Assembly (NCBI RefSeq): GCF_004209755.1
Contig: NZ_CP035913.1
Coordinates: 2,852,001-2,916,000, forward strand
Direction: 5' to 3'
Source: Pseudoduganella lutea
GTDB taxonomy: Bacteria; Pseudomonadota; Gammaproteobacteria; Burkholderiales; Burkholderiaceae_D
DNA: 64,000 nt
The position numbers were made by a program, and so were the translations under genes. The notes below the pieces were generated by a model that was not told the origin of the DNA, did not search any database, and worked only from the letters and a program-made list of their open reading frames with translations. Positions 1 through 8,353 of the stretch are shown piece by piece. Positions within the stretch are counted from its first letter, which is position 1; each line of letters opens with the position of its first letter.

Positions 1-358
1 GCTTGATCAGCGGTCGCTTGATGACGCGGAAATCTTCGACGAGGTTGGTCCGGCCACCGGCCGCGGTGACCAGGCCGGCTTCGTTCATCCGCGCCAGGTC
101 CAGCTCGATCATGCGGGTATTGCGACGTTGCGGTTCCGGTGCCGCGGGCTCGGGGTTCGACAACGCAACGGTCGGGCCCTGCGCAGGTGCGTGGGCTACG
201 GGTACCTGGTCCTCAGGCAATTCGGCCACGGTAACGTCAGGGCCATCCATCATGGGCTCGCACGCCGCTGGTATCGCTTGCGTGCGCACCTGGGCCAGCG
301 GCGCGGCCGGTGCTGCGGGTTTGCCGATACGGTTCGCGGCTTTTTCAATGATGCTCAC
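1..358 (-). CDS. XrtA-associated tyrosine autokinase, N-terminal part (cut by window edge)
   Basis: Only the first 119 codons are visible; the gene runs leftward off the window. The GTG at 358 starts a protein beginning MSIIEKAANRIG, an opening typical of the cytoplasmic BY-kinase of exosortase-A EPS loci (EpsG-like). A proline/alanine-rich linker follows. The Walker motifs and tyrosine cluster of such kinases would lie beyond base 1 and are not seen. It follows the Wzz-like gene by 24 bp on the same strand, the usual arrangement for a chain-length protein and its partner kinase, which together set polymer length during export. The name rests on context and the N-terminus only. Confidence 0.68.
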   Translation of the reverse strand, partial: MSIIEKAANRIGKPAAPAAPLAQVRTQAIPAACEPMMDGPDVTVAELPEDQVPVAHAPAQGPTVALSNPEPAAPEPQRRNTRMIELDLARMNEAGLVTAAGGRTNLVEDFRVIKRPLIK

Positions 359-382
359 GTTGTAACCTGTGCTTTCCCCGGC

Positions 383-1912
383 TTAGGCTTGCCGGAAAAT
401 GGTGATGGCCAGTACTCCGCCGTACGCCGTGAACAGCGAGGCGACTGCGGCAGTGAACGCATACAAGCGGCGGCGGCGGCGGATTTTCTGCTGGTCGGTC
501 CAGTTCATGCCGATGCTGCCCAGGATCGGCAAGCCTGTGACCTCCCGCAGATTGGTCTGGCTGAGGAAAGTCGGCCGGATCTGACTCAACAGTAATGCAG
601 TGCCGAGACCGGCTACCAGCGAAGCCAGGAAGACCAGGGTGTAAAGGCGCGGGCGATTCGGGCCGGCCGGCGTGCTCGGCACGGCCGGAGGATCGACCAC
701 ACGGAACGTCAGCATATCGGTGGCCGTGGACAGGTCACCCGACAGCTTGGCCGACTCGCGGCGCTGTACCAGCTTCTCGTAATTGTCCTTGTTCACCGCA
801 TAGTCGCGGTTCAGCTGCGCCAGTTGGGCTTCGACTTCCGGCGCTTGTGTACTCATGGCGCGCATCTGCGCCAGGCGCGCCGAATACTCGCCCACCCGCG
901 CCTTCAATGAAGCGATGCGGGCTTCTTCCACCGACAGCTGGACATTCATTTGCTGCAGCATGGGGCTGTAGCTGGCCCCCGGATCGACCGCGCGGATCTT
1001 CTTGGCTTCTTCCTTCTTGCGCTCTTCGAGCTGGGCGACCAGGCGCTTGGCGGCAACGATGTCCGGATGTTCTTCCGTGAATTGCATGCGCAACTGGTCG
1101 AGGTTCTTCTCTACCGCCGAGATGCGACCATCGATTTCCGGGTTGACGATCGCCCGTTCCGCGGTATCGGTAATAGGGGCCATGTCTTCACCGGTCATCT
1201 GACGCTTGATCGCGTTGCGGGCCTGTTCCGCTTCCAGCAACTCAAGGCGGGCCTGGCTGATTTTTTCGTTCAGATCGCCATAGGCGGAGGCATAGTCACC
1301 GCCCTGTCGTGGGAGCAGGCCCATGTGACGAATCTTGAATTCCTTCAGTGCGTTCTCGCCAATCGCCAGCTTCTCTTCGTACATCCTGATCTGGTCGTCG
1401 ATGAACTGGATCGCCTTTTCCGATTCCTGCTTCTTGCCGCCGAAGCTACCCTCGACAAAGATCGTCAGCAGCGATTGCACGACGTCCTTACCCAGTTTGG
1501 GATTAGGATTGCTGTAGGAAATCGTGTAGATGTCGTCGCGCTCAGTGCCGATGACCTTGATTTGAGTCATCAGTTCATCGACGATTTTTTCATGCTCTTT
1601 GGGTGTTTTTACCGTGATGTCGAGATCAACCATCCGCAGCACGCGTTCCACGTTCGGGCGGCTGATCAGCGTGCGGCGCATGAACATTACCTGCTGCTCG
1701 GTATTGGGCAGCGTGGTCATGCTTGCCAGCAATGGCTTCAAGATACTTTGGGTATCCACATAAACACGGGCAGAGGCCTGATAATCGTTGGGCAACCGGG
1801 AAACAACAGTCCAGCCGACGACCGCTACCAGCCATGTGATTGCGACCGCATACCAGCGGTACTTGCCAATTGCTTTGAGGAAGCTCAAAAGCAGGGCCAT
1901 CATTTCTGCCAT
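383..1912 (-). CDS. XrtA system polysaccharide chain-length determinant (Wzz/GNVR-type)
   Basis: This 509-residue inner-membrane protein is the polysaccharide co-polymerase that sets EPS chain length together with the tyrosine kinase encoded just downstream. A first membrane segment lies near residues 18-36. A long periplasmic coiled-coil region (about 170-400) follows, then a proline-rich stretch (PPAVPSTPAGP), a second membrane segment near 425-445 and a short C-terminal extension with a third hydrophobic segment (about 483-503). The layout is typical of the EpsF family. The start at MAEMM has a purine-rich stretch upstream; the nearby internal ATGs are possible alternatives. It is transcribed divergently from the serine protease gene across 256 bp of AT-rich DNA. 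Confidence 0.9.
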   Translation of the reverse strand: MAEMMALLLSFLKAIGKYRWYAVAITWLVAVVGWTVVSRLPNDYQASARVYVDTQSILKPLLASMTTLPNTEQQVMFMRRTLISRPNVERVLRMVDLDITVKTPKEHEKIVDELMTQIKVIGTERDDIYTISYSNPNPKLGKDVVQSLLTIFVEGSFGGKKQESEKAIQFIDDQIRMYEEKLAIGENALKEFKIRHMGLLPRQGGDYASAYGDLNEKISQARLELLEAEQARNAIKRQMTGEDMAPITDTAERAIVNPEIDGRISAVEKNLDQLRMQFTEEHPDIVAAKRLVAQLEERKKEEAKKIRAVDPGASYSPMLQQMNVQLSVEEARIASLKARVGEYSARLAQMRAMSTQAPEVEAQLAQLNRDYAVNKDNYEKLVQRRESAKLSGDLSTATDMLTFRVVDPPAVPSTPAGPNRPRLYTLVFLASLVAGLGTALLLSQIRPTFLSQTNLREVTGLPILGSIGMNWTDQQKIRRRRRLYAFTAAVASLFTAYGGVLAITIFRQA

Positions 1913-2168
1913 CTTGTTAACTCGCTTTCAGCTAAGCCATTCAGGATGCCGCACCTGCTTCAACCCGACGTGATACCGTCCAAAATATTGCTTAAATTAC
2001 ATCAATCGCTCTATCATACCGCAGAATTCGTTGCCTGTTGATATTAATTTTTCTTTCCAACATGACATGGGATCGAGCGTTGCAATCTGCTGACAATCTA
2101 CAATTTAATTTCTAAATGGAAAATATTTCTGTCACTGCAAGTTACTCTTTTTCTGCTATCCTGACCCG

Positions 2169-2960
2169 ATGAGCTCCGTGATCCGCCCTTGTTACTTCAT
2201 GTTGCTGGCATGCGTGGCCGCCGTGCTCGGGTTTGCGCCACCAGCGCCAGCACGGGCGGCCCTGAAAGATACGATTCCAGCTATCAAGCCTTCAGTGGTG
2301 GGCGTTGGCACGCTGCTGCGCACGCGTAGCCCGGCGATCGTTTTCGTTGCTACTGGTTTCGCCGTCGCGGATGGTCTTTCCATCATCACCAATGCCCATG
2401 CGCTGCCGGACCTCGACACGGAGCGAATGGAAACGCTGGGCATCGTCATTGCCACCGGCCAGAAGCTTGATTTCCGGCCGGCGACCTTGATCGCGATCGA
2501 TCGCGAACACGACCTGGCACACCTGCGATTGGCCGGTGCTCCGCTTCCCGCGCTGCGCCTGGACAGCAGCGGTGCCGTGGCCGAGGGGCAGGCACTGGCC
2601 TTCACCGGTTTTCCATTAGGGATGAGCCTGGGCCTGACACCGGTGACGCACCGTGCGATGCTCTCGGCCATTACCCCGATGATTCTTCCGTCACTGAACT
2701 CGCGCCGACTTGATGCGCGTGCCATCAGCCAACTGCAACGTCGCCCATTTGCAATCATGCAACTGGACGGTACTGCCTATCCGGGTAATAGCGGTAGTCC
2801 TGTTTATGACCCTGAAAGCGGCATCGTTCATGGTGTGCTGAACATGACTTTCCTCAAGAATCAGAAAGAGAATGCGCTCAGCCAGCCGAGCGGTATTTCC
2901 TATGCGATCCCGGTGCGTTACGTCCACGAATTGTTGCAGCAAAATACGACTGGGAAGTAA
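2169..2960 (+). CDS. Secreted trypsin-like serine protease
   Basis: This 263-residue protein has an N-terminal signal peptide ending near ARAA (about residue 31) and a trypsin-like fold. The catalytic triad can be read as His77 in TNAHAL, Asp115 in REHDLAHLRL and Ser208 in PGNSGSP. There is no PDZ domain, so it is shorter than DegP/HtrA proteases. It sits between the chain-length gene and the export lipoprotein of the EPS locus, so a role in processing envelope or EPS-associated proteins is plausible. Its substrate cannot be read from the sequence. Confidence 0.85.
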   Translation: MSSVIRPCYFMLLACVAAVLGFAPPAPARAALKDTIPAIKPSVVGVGTLLRTRSPAIVFVATGFAVADGLSIITNAHALPDLDTERMETLGIVIATGQKLDFRPATLIAIDREHDLAHLRLAGAPLPALRLDSSGAVAEGQALAFTGFPLGMSLGLTPVTHRAMLSAITPMILPSLNSRRLDARAISQLQRRPFAIMQLDGTAYPGNSGSPVYDPESGIVHGVLNMTFLKNQKENALSQPSGISYAIPVRYVHELLQQNTTGK

Positions 2961-3106
2961 AAATTTGCACGACCGCCGCGTGCTCTCGTATAAAATATGC
3001 AACATAAAATTGACATAATGAAAGTTACGAGCTCGTAATACGGCACAATGTCGACACCCGCTTGCTGACATGCTGCACGCCCGTAACAACCAAACTGGAG
3101 AGTCCC

Positions 3107-3724
3107 GTGAAATACCAAACGCTGTTCAAATGGCTGGCAGCAGGCGCGGTCATGCTGGGTGCCCTGGGTGGTTGCGCCAGTTCGGGAAATACGCTGGTCG
3201 ATGCCGGGCCGGCACCTGCCCCTGACTATCTGATTGGGCCAGGCGACAACGTCAGTATCATCGTGTGGCGCAATCCCGAAGTGTCGCAAAGCGTGCCTGT
3301 GCGGCCGGATGGCAAGATCACCACGCCACTGGTCGAAGATCTGGAAGCAATCGGCAAGACATCGACCGAGCTGGCACGCGATATCGAAAAAGCACTGGCC
3401 AAGTACATCCAGCAACCGGTGGTCACGGTCATCGTCACTGGTTTCACCGGCACCTACGGTAACCAGATTCGCGTCATCGGCCAGGCTGCGCGGCCGCAAG
3501 CGCTGCCATACCGGCGCGATATGTCGCTGATGGATGTGCTGATCGCTGTCGGTGGGGTAACCGAGTTCGCCTCCGGCAATCGGGCAACGATCATTCGTCA
3601 GGTTGATGGCAAACAACAACAGTACCGCGTGCGTTTGAATGACCTGATCAAGGAAGGCGATATTTCCGCGAATGTCTCGATGCGCCCGGGCGACGTCCTC
3701 GTTATCCCGGAAAGCTTTTTCTAA
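3107..3724 (+). CDS. XrtA-associated polysaccharide export lipoprotein (Wza/EpsE-like)
   Basis: This 205-residue outer-membrane export protein should pass the finished EPS across the outer membrane. The GTG at 3107 was chosen because GGAG lies about 6 bp upstream and the protein then starts with a lipoprotein signal ending in LGGC. A Poly_export domain (about residues 40-115, starting near DYLIGPGDNVSI) is followed by an SLBB-like beta domain (about 120-190). It is shorter than E. coli Wza, as is usual for the exosortase-A form. The CTGT-N11-ACAG box begins 11 bp after its stop. Confidence 0.9.
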   Translation: MKYQTLFKWLAAGAVMLGALGGCASSGNTLVDAGPAPAPDYLIGPGDNVSIIVWRNPEVSQSVPVRPDGKITTPLVEDLEAIGKTSTELARDIEKALAKYIQQPVVTVIVTGFTGTYGNQIRVIGQAARPQALPYRRDMSLMDVLIAVGGVTEFASGNRATIIRQVDGKQQQYRVRLNDLIKEGDISANVSMRPGDVLVIPESFF

Positions 3725-3734
3725 GCGCGCTGAG

Positions 3735-3753
3735 CTGTCGAGAATCTTTACAG
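3735..3753 (+). promoter_or_regulatory. PEP-CTERM box (putative PrsR site), copy 1
   Basis: The 19-bp element CTGT-N11-ACAG reads CTGTCGAGAATCTTTACAG. It matches the element at 9,954-9,972 at 17 of 19 positions. It lies about 85 bp upstream of a sigma-54 type -24/-12 element, the usual distance for an enhancer-type activator site. PrsR, encoded at 33,843-35,213, is the obvious candidate to bind it. Binding is inferred. Confidence 0.7.
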
Positions 3754-3837
3754 CAGTTGATACAGCTCAACAATAAAATGTGCTTTTTTTGCTTTAAGTC
3801 ATTGATTTAAAACTTTAATCGCACTAGGACAGCGGTC

Positions 3838-3853
3838 GGGAACAGGAATTGCT
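3838..3853 (+). promoter_or_regulatory. Sigma-54 -24/-12 promoter for the GYWKNH operon
   Basis: GGGAAC-N5-TTGCT keeps the essential GG (3,839-3,840) and GC (3,851-3,852) exactly 10 bp apart, as sigma-54 requires. The -24 half departs from the TGGCAC consensus at two positions. It sits 53 bp before the GTG start at 3907 and downstream of the PEP-CTERM box, so expression probably depends on a sigma-54 activator. Confidence 0.65.
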
Positions 3854-3906
3854 TACTATTTTCGCAATATCTATCCAACCGTCAGACCACCCAGAAGGAA
3901 ATCGAC

Positions 3907-4473
3907 GTGGCCACCGAACAACAGCACGATGCAGCAGCTCCCGGTCCGGCAAATCTGTCGCCTCAAGGCAAGGCGCGGCGCCGCTTCGCCCGCGCCGGGG
4001 TGGCCGCCTCCGGCGTGCTGCTCACATTGCACAGCCAGCCCGGCATGGCAGTGGAAGTATGTACGACGCCATCAGGGTACCTGTCTGGCGGACTGCAAAG
4101 CTTTCGTGGTCCGCCCCCGACCTGCGCAGGTCGTTCGCCCGGCTATTGGAAGAACCACAGCTGGCCACGCGGGTGCGACAAGAACCAGCTCTATACCCGT
4201 ATCTTCAGCAGCTCGGGCCCACAAGCAAAAACGTATGGAACCGTGAGCCAGGCAGCCATCCTGGATCCGCAGAAATGGGACAAGCATGGCATTGGCCGCC
4301 ACTTGATGGCTTGCTATCTGAATGTGCAGGCTGGCTTGTCAACCTTCCAGACGGTGCCCATGCTCCAGCGCATCTGGCTCGAATACCAGGCCAAGGGTTA
4401 TTACACGCCCACGGCCGGCGTGCGTTGGGATGGCGCAAAGATCGTCGAGTATTTGCAAGGCACCATGTACTGA
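3907..4473 (+). CDS. Tat-type exported protein with GYWKNH motif, unknown function
   Basis: The function of this 188-residue protein is unknown. The GTG start has AAGGA about 7 bp upstream. An N-terminal twin-arginine-like motif (RRRF at 24-27) precedes a hydrophobic stretch ending near residue 49, which suggests Tat export of a folded protein. The mature part carries SPGYWKNH (77-84), a short motif shared by many otherwise unrelated extracellular proteins, and several cysteines (52, 73, 90, 136). It heads an operon with a PqqD-like chaperone (stop and start overlap), an HprK-related kinase and a nucleotidyltransferase. It could be the protein that system acts on. No PEP-CTERM tail is present. 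Confidence 0.75.
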   Translation: MATEQQHDAAAPGPANLSPQGKARRRFARAGVAASGVLLTLHSQPGMAVEVCTTPSGYLSGGLQSFRGPPPTCAGRSPGYWKNHSWPRGCDKNQLYTRIFSSSGPQAKTYGTVSQAAILDPQKWDKHGIGRHLMACYLNVQAGLSTFQTVPMLQRIWLEYQAKGYYTPTAGVRWDGAKIVEYLQGTMY

Positions 4474-4706
4474 TGGCTTCATCCTGGCGTCTCGTCCCTG
4501 GCCAGGCCCTGCTGCACCGCGGCTGGGACGACGCCTTCGTGCTTTACAACGATCTGTCCGGTGATACCCATCTGTTGTCCGATGGCGCCATGGCGATGCT
4601 GATCGCATTGCGCGATGGCGACGTGACGCCGGATGAGCTGGCCGCACCGGAGGTGGCCGAGTTACTGGCCACGCTGCGCCAGCTCGACCTGATCGAACCC
4701 TGCTGA
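4473..4706 (+). CDS. HPr-rel-A system PqqD-family peptide chaperone
   Basis: This 77-residue PqqD-like protein should bind a peptide or protein substrate and present it to a modifying enzyme. The ATG overlaps the stop of the preceding gene (TGATG), showing translational coupling. The sequence contains the PqqD pattern of an N-terminal beta region followed by LLSDGAMAMLIAL and a C-terminal helix (LLATLRQLDLIEP). PqqD-like proteins of this size recur next to HprK-related kinase A genes in exosortase loci, which is exactly the next gene here. The substrate is not known. Confidence 0.8.
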   Translation: MASSWRLVPGQALLHRGWDDAFVLYNDLSGDTHLLSDGAMAMLIALRDGDVTPDELAAPEVAELLATLRQLDLIEPC

Positions 4707-4713
4707 GCCGCAC

Positions 4714-5616
4714 ATGACAACGGTCGGCAGCCTGACACGCACGCAGCTGGGCGAGCGCCTTGCGGGCTCCGGCATCCACTTGCGCACAGGCCACTTCACC
4801 ACGTTGCTGCGGTCGCCGATCGGCAGCGTGGCCGACGGTATCCACTTGCTGTACAACGACTATCCGCTGCGTGAAGGCTTTGCCGATTTTCATCTTGACC
4901 TGGTGCGGCCGGTCACGCTGCGGCGCTGGGTGCGTCCGCAAGTAACATTGCTCTACGATGGCCGTTCGATGTTCAAGCCGCTGCCACTGGACCAGGCATT
5001 CCCGATGTTCGAATGGGGACTGAACTGGTGTGTGTCGAGCCGGGCAAACCGGTACCTGATCGTGCACGCGGCTGTCGTTGAAAAAGGCGGACGCGCCGCG
5101 ATCCTGCCCGCCCCGCCCGGCTCCGGCAAGAGCACGCTCTGCGCTGCGCTGGTGGGCCGCGGCGGTTGGCGCCTGTTATCCGACGAGCTGACCTTGCTCA
5201 GGCTCGATGAAGGCGTGCTGTACCCGCTACCGCGACCAATCAGCCTGAAAAACGCCTCCATTGCCGTCATCCGCGACTATGTACCTGGCAGTGTGATGAG
5301 CAGGGCTGTCACCGATACGGTCAAAGGCACGGTAGCGCATGTGCGTGCCCCGGCCGACAGCGTGGCGCGGGCGTCCGAAACCGCACTGCCGGCATGGGTC
5401 GTATTTCCCCGCTTCGAGGCCGGGTCGTCCGTCACGGCCGAGCCGATGCCGCCTGTGGAAACATTCATGCAACTGGCCCAGAATTGCTTCAACTACAGCT
5501 TGCTTGGTGCCGAAGGCTTCACTGCGCTGGCCGATCTCGTCGAACGCAGCCAGGGCTACCGTTTCCGCTATGGCGTGCTCGATGAAGCGCTGGCCTTTTT
5601 CGACAGCCTGCCATGA
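4714..5616 (+). CDS. HprK-related kinase A
   Basis: This 300-residue protein resembles the C-terminal catalytic half of HPr serine kinase/phosphorylase. A clear P-loop, PPGSGKST, lies at residues 134-141, and acidic residues follow in LLSDELTLLRLD. The N-terminal 120 residues are not HprK-like. True HprK phosphorylates HPr in sugar regulation; the HprK-A relatives occur with PqqD-like proteins and nucleotidyltransferases instead, so the target is probably a peptide or protein in this operon. It starts 7 bp after the PqqD gene and overlaps the next gene by 4 bp (ATGA). Confidence 0.82.
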   Translation: MTTVGSLTRTQLGERLAGSGIHLRTGHFTTLLRSPIGSVADGIHLLYNDYPLREGFADFHLDLVRPVTLRRWVRPQVTLLYDGRSMFKPLPLDQAFPMFEWGLNWCVSSRANRYLIVHAAVVEKGGRAAILPAPPGSGKSTLCAALVGRGGWRLLSDELTLLRLDEGVLYPLPRPISLKNASIAVIRDYVPGSVMSRAVTDTVKGTVAHVRAPADSVARASETALPAWVVFPRFEAGSSVTAEPMPPVETFMQLAQNCFNYSLLGAEGFTALADLVERSQGYRFRYGVLDEALAFFDSLP

Positions 5617-6716
5617 CGAAGCGCCTCGATCCATTGCTGGCCGCCGCCCTGCGCAGCTTGACGCAGTCCCCGCCGCAATTGCCGGCGCTCGACGATTCCA
5701 GCTGGGACTTGCTGCTGCGCCAGGCAGGGACGGCGAACCTGCTGGCGACGCTCTCGTGCCTGCTGGAAGAACATGGCTTCCTCCATCAGATCGCGCCGGC
5801 AGCGCGCGAGCAGCTGGGCTGGACCCGGGTGCTGGCACGCCGGCATCGCCAGGGCGTGCTTTGGGAAATACGACAAATCCGCCAGGCGTTGTCCGGCCTG
5901 GACATGCCACTGATCCTGCTGAAAGGCGCGGCCTATACGCTCGCCGGGCTGCCACCGGCCCATGGCCGGCTGTTTTCGGACATCGATGTGCTGGTACCTG
6001 AGGAGCGGCTGGGCGAGGCGGAAGCAGCGCTGATGCTGGCTGGCTGGGCCGGTACCCATCACGACGCCTACGACCAGCGCTACTACCGGGAGTGGATGCA
6101 TGAGCTGCCGCCGATGCGTCACTTGCGGCGCGCCTCGATGATCGACGTGCACCACGCCATCCTGCCAAAAACAGCCGCACTGCGACCGGATTCGACTTTG
6201 TTGCGCAGCGCCGCCGTGCCATTGCACGCCCTGCCGGGGGTTTATGTGCTGGCGCCCGTGGACATGGTACTGCACAGTGCAGTCCACCTGTTCAGTGACG
6301 GTGAGTTCAACAATGCGCTGCGCGACCTGTTCGATATTCACCGACTGCTGTGCCATTTCGGCTCGGACCGCCGTTTCTGGGCCGAGCTGTTGCCCCGTGC
6401 ACGCCAGTTGGACCTCGAGCGGCCGTTGTTCTATGCGCTGCGCTACAGCAGGCTGTTGCTGGACACGCCAGTGCCCGACATGGTGCAAGACGACACCGTG
6501 GGGCCATCGCCGGCACTGCTGGCCCTGATGGATGCCCTGTTCCGTCGCGCGCTGTTGCCGGACCATGCCAGCTGCGGCGACCGTTACAGCTCCCTGGCAC
6601 GCTTTCTTCTGTACCTGCGTGGCAACTGGTTGCGCATGCCGCCACTGCTGCTCGCGCGCCACCTGTTTCACAAAGCGTTCCTGTCACCGCGCAAATCCGG
6701 GCCAGAAGCTGCGTGA
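5613..6716 (+). CDS. Nucleotidyltransferase family protein (NTP_transf_5-like)
   Basis: This 367-residue protein has the signature of the NTP_transf_5 group: LLKGAAY around Lys104 and a metal-binding FSDIDVLV motif with Asp123 and Asp125. These enzymes transfer a nucleotide or nucleotide-like group to an unknown acceptor. The gene overlaps the HprK-related kinase gene by 4 bp, so the two products are probably made together and act on the same substrate. The acceptor cannot be predicted from sequence. Confidence 0.82.
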   Translation: MTKRLDPLLAAALRSLTQSPPQLPALDDSSWDLLLRQAGTANLLATLSCLLEEHGFLHQIAPAAREQLGWTRVLARRHRQGVLWEIRQIRQALSGLDMPLILLKGAAYTLAGLPPAHGRLFSDIDVLVPEERLGEAEAALMLAGWAGTHHDAYDQRYYREWMHELPPMRHLRRASMIDVHHAILPKTAALRPDSTLLRSAAVPLHALPGVYVLAPVDMVLHSAVHLFSDGEFNNALRDLFDIHRLLCHFGSDRRFWAELLPRARQLDLERPLFYALRYSRLLLDTPVPDMVQDDTVGPSPALLALMDALFRRALLPDHASCGDRYSSLARFLLYLRGNWLRMPPLLLARHLFHKAFLSPRKSGPEAA

Positions 6717-6762
6717 CCTGGCAGCCACGGCCACTAAAATGAACTGATCCCTGGAGGTAGCG

Positions 6763-7488
6763 ATGGCCGACGATCTGTTGAGCAAGATTCACCAGCTATG
6801 CCGCGACATCCCGGCCACGCACGACGACCTTGCATTACACGCTGAGCTGGCCGCCTCGCTCGTGGGCGCGGAGACGTGCTCGGTGATGCTGATCAACGGC
6901 GAAGGCGAAAACGCCCGGATGAGCATTGCCGCCAGCCACGGTCCCCTGGCCCAGGATGCTGCGGCCACGCTCGTCGCACGCGGCGAAGGCCTGGCGGGCC
7001 ACGTGCTGGCCAGCGGCGAGCCGTTGCTGGTGGACGATATCCTCGCCTCTCCCTATGCCGCCCTGGCACGCCGCCCTACCGCCCCGGGCCGCAGCCTGAT
7101 GCTGGCGCCTGTTCGCATCGAAGGGCGCGTGGTCGGCACGCTGACCGCTAGTTGCGGCGGTACGCACGGTTGTTTCTGTGAGCAAGATTTGGCCTTGCTG
7201 GAGACCGTTGCATTGTTCGTCGGCCGAGCCGTCCAGTTGCGGCAGCTGCGCGGCATCCTGGCCTCCCGCTTTACCCAGCTGGCGCTGTCCCGCGAGCTGC
7301 AGGGTGCAGCGGCCACGACAGCCTATCAAAAGCCGGATCATGTGGCGCGCCTGCTTGCGCGCTCGTTCTACCGTGAAATGGCCCGGGCCGGCTTCGACTC
7401 GAACCAGATCGTGCAGGCTGCCTCCGAAATCATCGCACAGCTCAACAGCAACCTGGCACGCCATCATGCGCGCGAAGGCCGCAGGTGA
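6763..7488 (+). CDS. GAF domain-containing protein
   Basis: This 241-residue soluble protein contains one GAF domain (about residues 20-160) with the typical core strands AETCSVMLI and GRVVGTLTASC. A helical C-terminal tail (about 165-241) has no recognised enzymatic or DNA-binding motif. GAF domains bind small ligands or mediate dimerisation, so a sensory or scaffolding role is likely. GGAGG lies upstream of the ATG. It follows the nucleotidyltransferase gene by 46 bp and is probably in the same transcription unit. Confidence 0.75.
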   Translation: MADDLLSKIHQLCRDIPATHDDLALHAELAASLVGAETCSVMLINGEGENARMSIAASHGPLAQDAAATLVARGEGLAGHVLASGEPLLVDDILASPYAALARRPTAPGRSLMLAPVRIEGRVVGTLTASCGGTHGCFCEQDLALLETVALFVGRAVQLRQLRGILASRFTQLALSRELQGAAATTAYQKPDHVARLLARSFYREMARAGFDSNQIVQAASEIIAQLNSNLARHHAREGRR

Positions 7489-7492
7489 TGCC

Positions 7493-8353
7493 ATGCTCCG
7501 CCGTTTTTCCGTCTTGCTGGTCCTGCTGTGCGGCACTGCCGCCCCGGCCCATGCTGCGCCCGAGATCATTGCCCGCCTGATTGCCGAGGCAGTTCAACTG
7601 GAGCATGGCGAGGGAATGGCCCGGGACACGGCGCAGGCCGCCCTGCTGTATTGCCAGGCAGCGCGCCTGGGTTCGCCGGAGGCGCAATATGCATTCGGCT
7701 GGATGCTGGCCAACGGTCGCGGCGTGCCACGCGACGACGCTGTTGCATGGCGCCTGTTCTCGGCCGCGGCCGACCAGGGGCATGGCCAGGCGGCGCGGCT
7801 TGTACAGGCGCTGCCGGTGCGACCTGATGCGCCGCTGCCAGCCTGCATGGCGGCCGACCTGCCCCTGCGTGTGAACCTGGATCCCGATCCCTGGGCCGCC
7901 AGTCCCGCGGATTACCCGCCCGCCAGCGTCTCGGTGCGCCACATCGTCGAACGGCTGGCCCCTGCCTACGAGGTCGACCCCGAGCTGGCGATGGCCGTCA
8001 TTGCCGTCGAATCCGGTTTCCGCGCGAATGCCGTTTCGCCGAAAAACGCGCAGGGCCTGATGCAGCTGATTCCGGAAACTGCCCAGCGGTTCCAGGTGGC
8101 CGACCCATTCGACCCGGAATCGAATGTGCGCGGCGGCCTGGCTTACCTGCGCCGGTTGCTGACGCTGTTCGATGGCGACGTGGGACTGGTGGCCGCCGCC
8201 TACAATGCCGGCGAGGGAGCGGTCGTGCGCCATCGCGGCATCCCTCCTTACCGTGAAACACGGGAGTACGTTACGCGAATCGCGCGCTTGTACAGCTTGC
8301 CAGTCCACCGCTACTATCGGAGTTCGTCCAATGACCCACTCTCGAAGCGATGA
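7493..8353 (+). CDS. Lytic transglycosylase with Sel1-like repeats
   Basis: This 286-residue periplasmic protein has a signal peptide (about 1-21, ending AHA), a Sel1-type helical repeat region (about 45-105) and a C-terminal SLT domain (about 145-270). The family motifs are present: catalytic Glu173 in AVESGF, GLMQL at 188-192, and AAYNAGEGAV at 235-244. It should cleave peptidoglycan between MurNAc and GlcNAc, perhaps making room for the export machinery. Its start is 4 bp after the GAF gene, and its end overlaps the next gene by 4 bp. Confidence 0.85.
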   Translation: MLRRFSVLLVLLCGTAAPAHAAPEIIARLIAEAVQLEHGEGMARDTAQAALLYCQAARLGSPEAQYAFGWMLANGRGVPRDDAVAWRLFSAAADQGHGQAARLVQALPVRPDAPLPACMAADLPLRVNLDPDPWAASPADYPPASVSVRHIVERLAPAYEVDPELAMAVIAVESGFRANAVSPKNAQGLMQLIPETAQRFQVADPFDPESNVRGGLAYLRRLLTLFDGDVGLVAAAYNAGEGAVVRHRGIPPYRETREYVTRIARLYSLPVHRYYRSSSNDPLSKR

